Source: Alphaproteobacteria bacterium (GTDB lineage Bacteria > Pseudomonadota > Alphaproteobacteria > Reyranellales > Reyranellaceae). From it: DNA of 64,000 bases. Every line of letters begins with the position of its first letter. The first letter of the stretch is position 1. The notes beneath the pieces were generated by a model. It was given only the letters and a program-made list of their open reading frames with translations, made no database searches and was not told where the DNA came from. This document shows, piece after piece, positions 57,395 through 64,000 of the stretch. Position numbers and translations under genes: made by a program. The stretch spans positions 1 to 64,000 of the forward strand of contig JAFKFK010000019.1 of the NCBI GenBank assembly GCA_017307275.1, in the 5' to 3' direction.

Positions 57395-57964
57395 GTGCCC
57401 GTTTCGGCACTGCGGACTTCGGCATGGGCTGCGGCCCTGATCGGCCTGCCTGCCGCCGCGCAGGCGGCCGGCATGCCGCAGTTCGACGTCTCGAGCTTCC
57501 CCAGCCAGATCTTCTGGCTGGTCGTGTGTTTCGCCGTGCTCTACGCGATCATGGCGACGCTCGTGCTGCCGCGCATCGGTTCGACCGTCGAGGCCCGTGA
57601 GCGCAAGATCCAGTCCGATCTGGATGCTGCGCAGCAGGCCAACGACGCGGCCCGCGCGACGGCGGCGGCGCAGGACAAGGCTCTCGCAGAGGCGCGGGGA
57701 CGTGCGGAAGCGCACATCCGTGCTGCTTCCGATGCAGCTGCTGCCGAGACCTCGGCTCAGATGCATGCTGTGGGCAGCCGGCTGGCGGCCGATATCACGG
57801 CAGCGGAGCGCCGCATCGGCGAGCAGCAGACCCAGGCCATGGCCGGCTTGACCGGTATGGCAGCGGAGATCGCCTCGGCGGTCCTCGGCAAACTGGTCGG
57901 CTCGGCGGACGGCGCCCAGATTGCCCGTGCCGTCGACGCGGCGGCCAAGGCAGGTAAGCGATGA
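57395..57964 (+). CDS. atpF': F1F0 ATP synthase subunit b'
   Basis: A 189-residue peripheral-stalk subunit. An N-terminal hydrophobic leader (WAAALIGLPAAAQAAG) precedes the membrane helix PSQIFWLVVCFAVLYAIMAT (about 37-56). A long Ala/Gln/Glu-rich coiled coil follows. Having b' and b as separate genes is typical of alphaproteobacteria and photosynthetic bacteria. The start is a GTG at 57395, 8 bases after atpE; the reading further upstream is antiparallel shadow. It overlaps atpF by 4 bases. Confidence 0.88.
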   Translation: MPVSALRTSAWAAALIGLPAAAQAAGMPQFDVSSFPSQIFWLVVCFAVLYAIMATLVLPRIGSTVEARERKIQSDLDAAQQANDAARATAAAQDKALAEARGRAEAHIRAASDAAAAETSAQMHAVGSRLAADITAAERRIGEQQTQAMAGLTGMAAEIASAVLGKLVGSADGAQIARAVDAAAKAGKR

Positions 57965-58485
57965 TCAGCACTGCATGGGCTGCCGACGCACATGGCGGCA
58001 GCCTCCTTTCCGACCCGAGCCTGTGGGTCGCCGTTGCCTTCGTCATCTTCCTGGCCCTCACCGGCAAGATGATGATGAAGGGCATCCTCAAGATGCTCGA
58101 CGACCGCACGGCGCTCATCACGCGCACGCTCAGCGAGGCCGAGAAGCTTCGCGACGAGGCTCAGAAGGCGCGCGATGCCGCCCAGAAGAACCTCGCCGAG
58201 TCCGCTACTCTGGCGGAGGGCATCGTGGCCCAGGCCAAGGCCGAAGCCGAGCGCCTGACCCAGCATGCCGCCGAAGAGCGCGAAGCGCTGATCGCGCGGC
58301 GTGAGCAGCAGGCCCGCGATCGCATTGCGCAGGCCGAGGCTCAGGCTACCCGGGAAGTGCGCAACATGGCGGTCGACGTTGCTCTCACGGCGACCCGCAA
58401 TATGCTCCGCGATCAAGTCGGTTCGGCCAAGGGCACCGCGTTGATCGATGAAGCTATTGCGGATCTACCGCGCCGCCTGCACTGA
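57961..58485 (+). CDS. atpF: F1F0 ATP synthase subunit b
   Basis: A 174-residue subunit with one membrane helix near the N-terminus (LWVAVAFVIFLALTGKMMM, about 22-40) and a long charged coiled coil (ALITRTLSEAEKLRDEAQKA onward). It forms the peripheral stalk with b'. The ATG overlaps the stop of atpF' in ATGA. A strong terminator follows 51 bases later. Confidence 0.95.
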   Translation: MISTAWAADAHGGSLLSDPSLWVAVAFVIFLALTGKMMMKGILKMLDDRTALITRTLSEAEKLRDEAQKARDAAQKNLAESATLAEGIVAQAKAEAERLTQHAAEEREALIARREQQARDRIAQAEAQATREVRNMAVDVALTATRNMLRDQVGSAKGTALIDEAIADLPRRLH

Positions 58486-58536
58486 TTTCAGAAATCCAAG
58501 GATTGCCCGCAAACAATAATCGCGGGCTGCCTGACG

Positions 58537-58564
58537 CCCCCCGCCGCAAGGCGGGGGGTTTTTT
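58537..58564 (+). terminator. Intrinsic terminator of the F0 operon
   Basis: CCCCCCGCC/GGCGGGGGG, a perfect 9-bp stem with a GCAA tetraloop, followed by TTTTTT. A textbook rho-independent terminator closing the atpI-B-E-F'-F operon. Confidence 0.92.
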
Positions 58565-58586
58565 CTTTGTGGGAACAGGGTGCCTC

Positions 58587-59270
58587 TCAGGCCGAGGCCA
58601 CCCAGCCGCGCCATGTGAAGGCGGCGTAGAACAGGCTCACGTCCGAAAAGCCGGCGTCCCGCAGGATTGCCTCGTCCTGATCAGGCGTGAAGATGTTGAG
58701 GTGCGCAGCGACCGCCGCGCGCGCTTTCTGTGCGAGAGCAGGATCGGCCCCCGAGGCGACCGCGAAAGCTGCATATCGTGACAGCCAAAGCGCCCGTTCA
58801 CCCTCGCCCTGGGGAAAGCTGGAATGGGCGGCCACGAAGGGCGCACCGGGCTTCAACCGCTTTCGGATCTCGCTGGCAGTGCGTTGCCGTTCTTCCGGCG
58901 GCAGGAAATGCAGAGTCAGCAGACAGGTCGCCGCATCGAACGGACCTTCCGGCGCATCGTCGATGTAACCCTCATGCAAACGGGCGCGAGGGGCGAGCGG
59001 GCCCAGCGTCCGCACGGCTTGTTTCAGCATTTCGGCCGCCGGGTCGACGCCATCGAACGTCCACCCCGGATGAGCCTCGGCAAGCGCCTTCAGTTCCAGC
59101 CCGCCGCCCGCGCCAAGGACGAGTACCCGCGCCTCCCGCGGTGCGCGCTCGCCGAGCAGGATGGTGGTCATGCGATGCAGGTCGGAGAAGCCGGGCACGA
59201 AGCGCGGCGGTCCCTCGGCATAGCGCGCCACGGACTGAGGATCGGAGAACGGCGCCATCAGATCGCTCAT
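58587..59270 (-). CDS. Class I SAM-dependent methyltransferase
   Basis: A 227-residue methyltransferase. AdoMet motif I is [20 protein letters not shown], followed by [11 protein letters not shown] (acidic end of beta 2) and [20 protein letters not shown] (motif IV region). Substrate is unknown. The start at 59270 overlaps the stop of the Rrf2 regulator gene in ATGA, so the regulator likely controls or senses the same condition. Confidence 0.87.
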   Translation of the reverse strand: MSDLMAPFSDPQSVARYAEGPPRFVPGFSDLHRMTTILLGERAPREARVLVLGAGGGLELKALAEAHPGWTFDGVDPAAEMLKQAVRTLGPLAPRARLHEGYIDDAPEGPFDAATCLLTLHFLPPEERQRTASEIRKRLKPGAPFVAAHSSFPQGEGERALWLSRYAAFAVASGADPALAQKARAAVAAHLNIFTPDQDEAILRDAGFSDVSLFYAAFTWRGWVASA

Positions 59271-59731
59271 GATGCATGAACGCTTTGCAGATCGTGGCGG
59301 CCGCCGCGCGCCACGAGGCGAGCATGGAAGTCGGCGCTCAACATAGCCAACGTCACCTCGCCAAGCCGCGCAAGCAGCAGTGTTTCGGCGTCGTCGAAGG
59401 CCTGGTCGAGGGCGGCATTCACCGCCTGTTCGACGAGGCAGCCCGGCGCTTCCGTCCGGTTTCCCATCGCAAGAAGCGAGGGGCTGCCGAGTGCGGTGTA
59501 GATGTCGCGCAGGGTCACCTTCGACAGGTCGCAGGCCAGCGTCCAGCCGCCGCCATGCCCCTTCTCCGAGCGGACATATCCCTGCTCCCGCAGGCCAGCC
59601 ATCGTTCGGCGGATCACCACGGGATTGGTGTCCATGGCCTTTGCCAGCACCTCGGACGTAACGGCCCCCTCCTGCTCCGCCATGTGCAGCAGGACGTGGA
59701 GCACGCCCGACAATCGACTATCACGCTTCAT
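59267..59731 (-). CDS. Rrf2 family transcriptional regulator (YwnA-like)
   Basis: A 154-residue Rrf2 protein. The winged helix has [21 protein letters not shown] and [11 protein letters not shown]. It lacks the three-Cys cluster of NsrR/IscR, keeping a lone Cys in [14 protein letters not shown], like YwnA-type proteins, which may sense another signal. The start overlaps a 10-bp direct repeat (CTTCATAT) in its own leader. It is coupled to the methyltransferase gene. Confidence 0.85.
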   Translation of the reverse strand: MKRDSRLSGVLHVLLHMAEQEGAVTSEVLAKAMDTNPVVIRRTMAGLREQGYVRSEKGHGGGWTLACDLSKVTLRDIYTALGSPSLLAMGNRTEAPGCLVEQAVNAALDQAFDDAETLLLARLGEVTLAMLSADFHARLVARGGRHDLQSVHAS

Positions 59732-59743
59732 ATAACTTCATAT
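59726..59743 (-). promoter_or_regulatory. Direct repeats at the start of the second Rrf2 gene
   Basis: CTTCATAT occurs twice, at 59726 and 59736, exactly 10 bases apart (one helical turn); the first covers the start codon. ATCACG and CGTGAT arms flank the pair. It may be an autoregulatory operator. Confidence 0.4.
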
Positions 59744-59798
59744 GTTACGTGATGGTTCAGACGTCAAGCCCCGTCCCGCTTTTCCGTTTTTGGGCTTT

Positions 59799-60410
59799 CT
59801 ATCGCTCCGACAGGGCGAGCTTGGCGCCCAGCGCCGCGAAGGCGCCGGCGAACACACGGCGCATCCAGGTCATGACCTGCGGCCGCGAGATCACATGGTC
59901 GCGCACCGCTGCCGCAAACAGCCCGTAGGCCGCGAAGACCACGAAGGTCAGCAGCATGAAGACCGCACTCAGCTCCGACATGCGCAGCACGGGATCGGCC
60001 TCCGTCGCGTCGACGAACTGCGGCAGGAAGGCGAAGAAGAAGATCGAGAGCTTGGGATTGAGGATGTTGGCCAGGATCGCCGAGACGATGACCTGCACCG
60101 AGGAGCGCGGCGCCGCGTCCGGCTGGACGGTGAGCGCGCCGTGGTCGCGCAACGTCACCCACGCCATGTAGAGCAGATAGGCGACGCCGAGATATTTCAG
60201 GATCTGGAAGGCCAGCGCACTGGTGTGCAGCAGCGCCGCCAGCCCGAGGATCGCTGCCAGCATGTGCGGCACGATGCCGAGCGTGCAGCCGAAGGCCGCC
60301 ACGACGCTCGCCTTCGGCCCCCGCGACAGGCCGGCCGCCACGGTGATCAGGACTCCAACACCGGGCGAGGCAACCACGATCAACGACGTCAGCAGAAAGT
60401 CGAGGCTCAC
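59799..60410 (-). CDS. LysE/RhtB family exporter
   Basis: A 203-residue membrane protein with about six helices. The N-terminal LLTSLIVVASPGVGVLITVA holds the family SPGP-like signature, and VIVSAILANILNPKLSIFFF has the conserved NPK. Members export amino acids such as lysine, threonine or homoserine lactone. It starts with GTG at 60410 with GGGAGGG 7 bases upstream, 43 bases after gcvPB, so it might be read from the glycine cleavage operon. Confidence 0.88.
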   Translation of the reverse strand: MSLDFLLTSLIVVASPGVGVLITVAAGLSRGPKASVVAAFGCTLGIVPHMLAAILGLAALLHTSALAFQILKYLGVAYLLYMAWVTLRDHGALTVQPDAAPRSSVQVIVSAILANILNPKLSIFFFAFLPQFVDATEADPVLRMSELSAVFMLLTFVVFAAYGLFAAAVRDHVISRPQVMTWMRRVFAGAFAALGAKLALSER

Positions 60411-60453
60411 GATCGCCCTCCCATGATTGCTCTGCGAAGAGAAGGAAGGCGGC

Positions 60454-62052
60454 CTACTCGGCCGCCTGCTTCATCGGATCGCTTCCCGGCGGATGGTTCG
60501 ACGGCCGCCAGCGCAGGATCGGCTTGCGCGCCGCCAGCGTCTCGTCGAGACGGCGACGCGGCGAGAAGCGCGGCGCTGCCTTGAACTCTTCGGCCGCCGT
60601 GCCGGTCTTGGCCCGCTCGGTGAGCGAGCGCAGCGCACCGATGAACTGATCCAGGTCTTCCTTGGCCTGGCTCTCGGTCGGTTCGATCAGCATCGCGCCA
60701 TGCACGACTAGCGGGAAGTACATGGTCATCGGGTGATAGCCCTCGTCGATCATCGCCTTGGCGAAGTCGAGCGTGCTCACGCCGGTGTCCTTCAGGAAGC
60801 TGTCGTCGAACAGCGCTTCGTGCATGCACGGGCCTTCGAACGCCGGGCTCATGACATCCTTGAGTGCTGCCATCACATAGTTGGCCGACAGCACCGCATC
60901 CTCAGCCACCTGCTTCAGGCCATCGGCGCCGTGGCTCATGATGTAGGCCAGCGCGCGCGTGAACATGCCCATCTGGCCGTGGAAGGCCTTCAGGCGTCCC
61001 AGCGGCGTGCCATCGACCTTCGCGCCGTCCTCGGCGACCCGCCACTTGTCGCCATCCTTCACGATCCAGGGATAGGGCGCATAGGGCGCCAATGCCGCCG
61101 ACAGCACCACCGGCCCCGCGCCCGGCCCACCGCCGCCGTGCGGCGTCGAGAAGGTCTTGTGCAGGTTGATGTGCATGCAATCGATGCCGAGATCACCCGG
61201 CCGCACGCGGCCGACGATGGCGTTGAAGTTGGCGCCGTCGCAGTAGAAGTAGGCGCCGGCATCGTGCACGGCCTTGGAGATCTCGACGATCTCACTCTCG
61301 AACAGGCCGCAGGTGTTGGGATTGGTCAGCATGATCGCCGCCACGTCGGGGCCGAGCGCGGCCTTCAACGCGGCGAGATCGACGCGACCGCGATCGTTGG
61401 CCGGGATCGGCTTCACCGTGAAGCCGAGGGCTGCCGCCGTCGCGGGGTTGGTGCCGTGCGCCGATTCCGGTGCCAGCACGACCTTGCGCTTGGCGCGTTC
61501 GCCCTTGGCTTCGAGGGCCGCGGCGATCGCCATCATGCCGCACATCTCGCCATGGGCGCCGGCTGCCGGCGACATCGCGACGGCCGGCATGCCGGTCAGC
61601 GTCTTCAGCCAATGCGCCAGACGGTCGATCAACTCCAGCGCGCCCTGCACGGTCGAAACCGGCTGCAGCGGATGGAGATCGCCGATTCCGGCCAGGCGCG
61701 CGACCTTCTCGTTGATCCGTGGGTTGTGCTTCATGGTGCACGAGCCCAACGGGTAGACGCCCATGTCGATGGCGTAGTTCTTCTGGCTGAGGCGCGTGTA
61801 GTGCTGCACCACCTGCGGTTCCGACAGGCCCGGCAGGCCGATCGTGCCGGCACGGCGCAGGCCGTTCAGCCGATCCTTCACCTTCGGCGGTTCCGGCAGG
61901 TCGACGCCGCAGCGCCCCGGCTGGCCCATCTCGAAGATCAACGGCTCCTCGATCTGCAGCGCGCGGTTGCCCGTGAACGTGCCGTGGTTGGAAGCGGCAC
62001 TGGCGGCGACACCGCCAGCACGACCTTGCGAACGGTCGAGCGACTGGACCAT
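60454..62052 (-). CDS. gcvPB: Glycine dehydrogenase (decarboxylating) subunit 2
   Basis: A 532-residue PLP subunit of the split P-protein of glycine cleavage. It has YPLGSCTMKHNPRINEKVA near the N-terminus and the PLP-lysine segment DCMHINLHKTFSTPHGGGGP. The ATG at 62052 shares one base with the gcvPA stop (TGATG), with AAGGAGG upstream; a GTG one codon earlier is possible. With GcvPA it decarboxylates glycine and passes methylamine to GcvH. Confidence 0.95.
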   Translation of the reverse strand: MVQSLDRSQGRAGGVAASAASNHGTFTGNRALQIEEPLIFEMGQPGRCGVDLPEPPKVKDRLNGLRRAGTIGLPGLSEPQVVQHYTRLSQKNYAIDMGVYPLGSCTMKHNPRINEKVARLAGIGDLHPLQPVSTVQGALELIDRLAHWLKTLTGMPAVAMSPAAGAHGEMCGMMAIAAALEAKGERAKRKVVLAPESAHGTNPATAAALGFTVKPIPANDRGRVDLAALKAALGPDVAAIMLTNPNTCGLFESEIVEISKAVHDAGAYFYCDGANFNAIVGRVRPGDLGIDCMHINLHKTFSTPHGGGGPGAGPVVLSAALAPYAPYPWIVKDGDKWRVAEDGAKVDGTPLGRLKAFHGQMGMFTRALAYIMSHGADGLKQVAEDAVLSANYVMAALKDVMSPAFEGPCMHEALFDDSFLKDTGVSTLDFAKAMIDEGYHPMTMYFPLVVHGAMLIEPTESQAKEDLDQFIGALRSLTERAKTGTAAEEFKAAPRFSPRRRLDETLAARKPILRWRPSNHPPGSDPMKQAAE

Positions 62053-63398
62053 CACAGCACCTCCTTCAGCGCGGCGACCAACGGGTCCATGCCCATGTCG
62101 GTCGCAGTCTCGGTGGCGGCCAACAGAAGTAGGTTCTCGACCGAGGGATCGTTGGGGATGAGACGCGAGACCGGCAGGCCACCCAGAATGCCCTTCGCCG
62201 CCAGTGCCTCGACGACAGGCGCGGCCGGCTTGGGCAGCTTCACCGTGAACTCGTTGAAGAAGCTGTCGTTCAGCAGCTTCACACCAGAGATGGCGCTCAC
62301 TTTGTCCGCGAGCTGCGAAGCCTTGGCGTGGTTCAGCTCGGCCAGCCGCGTGAAGCCCGCTTCGCCGAGCAAGGTGGGATGCACCGTGAAGGCCAGCGCG
62401 CAGAGGCCGGCATTGGTGCAGATGTTGGAGGTCGCCTTCTCGCGGCGGATATGCTGCTCGCGCGTGCTGAGCGTCAGCACGAAGCCGCGCTTGCCGTCGG
62501 CATCGACCGTCTCGCCGACCAGGCGGCCCGGCATCTGGCGCATGTACTTGTCGCGGGTCGCGAACAGGCCGACGTAAGGACCACCGAAGCCCAGCCCGTT
62601 GCCGATCGACTGGCCCTCACAGACCACGATATCGGCGCCCATCTCGCCCGGCGGCATCAGAAGGCCGAGCGACACGACTTCCGTCACGACGACGATCAGC
62701 AGCGCGCCGGCCGCATGGCAGGCCTCGGCGAGCTTGGTGAAGTCGCGCACGTGGCCGAAGAAGCTCGGGTTCTGGACGACGACGCAGGACGTGTCCTTGT
62801 CGACCGAGGCGATCAGGTCTTCGAGGCCTTCGGCATCGGCCTTGGACAGGACAGCCTTGAAGCCTTCCCACTTGGCCGTGGTCTCGATAATGCTGCGATA
62901 CTGCGGGTGCAGGCCGCCCGAGATCAGCGCCTTGTGGCGGCGGGTGATGCGGTTGGCCATCAGGACGGCTTCGGTCGTGCCGGTCGAGCCGTCGTACATC
63001 GAGGCGTTGGCCACTTCCATGCCGGTGAGCAACGTCACCTGGGTCTGGAACTCGAAGAGATACTGCAAGGTGCCTTGCGTGATCTCCGGCTGATACGGCG
63101 TGTAGGAGGTCAGGAACTCGCCGCGCTGGATCATGTAATCCACGGTCGAGGGCACATGATGGCGGTAGGCGCCGGCGCCGATGAAGAAGGGCGCGGTGCC
63201 CGGCGAGACGTTCTTCGCCGCGAAGGCCTGGAAGGCGCGCTCGACTTCGAGCTCGCCCTGGTGATCGGGCAGGCCGCCGATCTTGGCGCCGAGGCGCGCC
63301 GAGGCCGGCACGTCCTTGAAGAGGTCGTCGACCGACTTGGCGCCGATGACCGAGAGCATCTCCCGGCGATCGGCGTCAGTGAGGGGGAGATAGCGCAT
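62052..63398 (-). CDS. gcvPA: Glycine dehydrogenase (decarboxylating) subunit 1
   Basis: A 448-residue partner of GcvPB. Typical features are [15 protein letters not shown] at the start, [20 protein letters not shown], and [18 protein letters not shown]. It forms the alpha2beta2 P-protein. It starts 12 bases after gcvH and is one operon with gcvT and gcvH. Confidence 0.95.
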   Translation of the reverse strand: MRYLPLTDADRREMLSVIGAKSVDDLFKDVPASARLGAKIGGLPDHQGELEVERAFQAFAAKNVSPGTAPFFIGAGAYRHHVPSTVDYMIQRGEFLTSYTPYQPEITQGTLQYLFEFQTQVTLLTGMEVANASMYDGSTGTTEAVLMANRITRRHKALISGGLHPQYRSIIETTAKWEGFKAVLSKADAEGLEDLIASVDKDTSCVVVQNPSFFGHVRDFTKLAEACHAAGALLIVVVTEVVSLGLLMPPGEMGADIVVCEGQSIGNGLGFGGPYVGLFATRDKYMRQMPGRLVGETVDADGKRGFVLTLSTREQHIRREKATSNICTNAGLCALAFTVHPTLLGEAGFTRLAELNHAKASQLADKVSAISGVKLLNDSFFNEFTVKLPKPAAPVVEALAAKGILGGLPVSRLIPNDPSVENLLLLAATETATDMGMDPLVAALKEVL

Positions 63399-63410
63399 CG
63401 CGTGCTCCGT

Positions 63411-63788
63411 CTAGCCCAGGCTCTTCACGAACGCTTCGTAGGCCGCCTCGTCCATCAAGCCATCGACCTCGGCCTTGTCGGCGAGCTTCAGCTTGAAGAA
63501 CCAGCCCTTGCCTGTCGGCTCGGCATTGACGTCGCCCGGCGAGTCGGCGAGCGCCGCGTTGCCTTCGACGATCTCGCCCGCCACGGGGGCATAGATGTCG
63601 GACGCGGCCTTCACCGATTCGACTACGGCGCAGGCCTCGCCCTTGGCGACCTTGCGACCGACGGCGGGTACTTCCACGAACACCACGTCGCCCAGCTGCT
63701 CCTGGGCGTACTGCGTGATGCCGACAGTGGCCACATCGCCTTCGACGCGGACCCACTCGTGCTCTTCGGTGTACTTGGTGACGGCCAT
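63411..63788 (-). CDS. gcvH: Glycine cleavage system H protein
   Basis: A 125-residue lipoyl carrier. The lipoyl-lysine lies in [20 protein letters not shown] (about residue 62), with [20 protein letters not shown] at the N-terminus. It shuttles the aminomethyl group between the P-, T- and L-proteins; Lpd at 15483 may serve as L-protein. It starts 11 bases after gcvT. Confidence 0.96.
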   Translation of the reverse strand: MAVTKYTEEHEWVRVEGDVATVGITQYAQEQLGDVVFVEVPAVGRKVAKGEACAVVESVKAASDIYAPVAGEIVEGNAALADSPGDVNAEPTGKGWFFKLKLADKAEVDGLMDEAAYEAFVKSLG

Positions 63789-63799
63789 CTCTAGCTCCC

Positions 63800-64000
63800 T
63801 TATCCGCGGTAGTAGGCGTGTTTGACGAAAGGCATGGGCACGATCTCGGCAGGCACGGGCTTGCCGCGCACCATGAGGTCGACCTTGGTCCCGTTGGCTG
63901 ACTGGGCACGCTCGACGTAGCCCATGGCGATGGCGCGGCCGAGGGTCGGCGCGAAGCCGCCCGACGTCACCGTGCCGACGATCTTGCCGCCGATGGCGAT
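63800..64000 (-). CDS. gcvT: Glycine cleavage system T protein, C-terminal part (cut by window edge)
   Basis: The last 66 codons of gcvT end at 63800. They show [20 protein letters not shown] and a C-terminal VKHAYYRG, the end of aminomethyltransferase. T protein releases methylene-tetrahydrofolate and ammonia. A GGGAG precedes gcvH 11 bases later. The start lies beyond the window. Confidence 0.94.
   Translation of the reverse strand: MAIGGKIVGTVTSGGFAPTLGRAIAMGYVERAQSANGTKVDLMVRGKPVPAEIVPMPFVKHAYYRG

Overview
The window is a gene-dense, high-GC chromosomal segment of an alphaproteobacterium. The signs are a GANTC-specific CcrM methyltransferase, a class-typical lpd-sucB-sucA-sucD-sucC-mdh block next to zapE, F1 and F0 ATP synthase genes in separate operons with both a b and a b' subunit, a perfect GTTC-N7-GTTC LexA box, and the smc/thioredoxin/DciA/mutY/ccrM neighbourhood. 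A Rhodospirillales or Reyranella-like organism would fit, but the genus is an inference. No tRNA, rRNA, CRISPR array, insertion sequence or prophage was recognised. Nearly all DNA is coding, and no gap between genes exceeds about 210 bases.

Layout. 1-820: start of the F1 ATP synthase operon (atpH, atpA cut by the window edge), minus strand. 997-6339: priA, fructose-6-phosphate aldolase/transaldolase, DUF484, xerC, Asp/Glu racemase. 6343-8051: GNAT acetyltransferase and APC permease. 8152-11481: a divergent block with an NsrR-type Rrf2 regulator leading a dienelactone hydrolase and a RibD/DHFR-like reductase on one side, and a truncated haemoglobin, an alternative oxidase and a YeaR-like cupin on the other. 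This reads as a nitric-oxide response and NO-tolerant respiration module. 11512-15464: Kef-type antiporter, a secreted COG4315-type protein, ECF sigma factor and anti-sigma. 15483-24395: TCA-cycle operon(s). 24483-31024: two hydrolases, zapE, fmt, truA, a membrane protein and dapE.

31143-38797: smc, a DsbA-like thiol oxidoreductase, an unusual in-frame DciA(DUF721)-DsbA fusion, mutY and ccrM. 38972-46760: mixed metabolic and repair genes: amidohydrolase, orphan amino-acid binding protein, GST, rnhB, a nucleotidyltransferase-like protein, an SplB-like radical SAM protein with a LexA box, GNAT, phosphotransferase, moaB and a cupin. 46800-55865: a tripartite tricarboxylate transporter (tctCBA) downstream of a thiol-dioxygenase-like gene translationally coupled to a CaiB/BaiF CoA-transferase, then a lytic transglycosylase and a 733-residue protein joining a thiol-dioxygenase-like cupin to four rhodanese-like modules. 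Together these suggest metabolism of an organic thiol or sulfinate. 56021-58485: F0 operon atpI-B-E-F'-F closed by a strong terminator. 58587-60410: methyltransferase, Rrf2 regulator, LysE exporter. 60454-64000: glycine cleavage genes gcvT (cut)-gcvH-gcvPA-gcvPB.

The most interesting items are the DciA-DsbA fusion, the dioxygenase/rhodanese protein with the neighbouring CoA-transferase/dioxygenase/Tct cluster, the NsrR module with its repeated ATACATG operator-like sites, the LexA box before the radical SAM gene, and structured leaders at ccrM, sucC and the ECF sigma gene. None of this was checked by database search.
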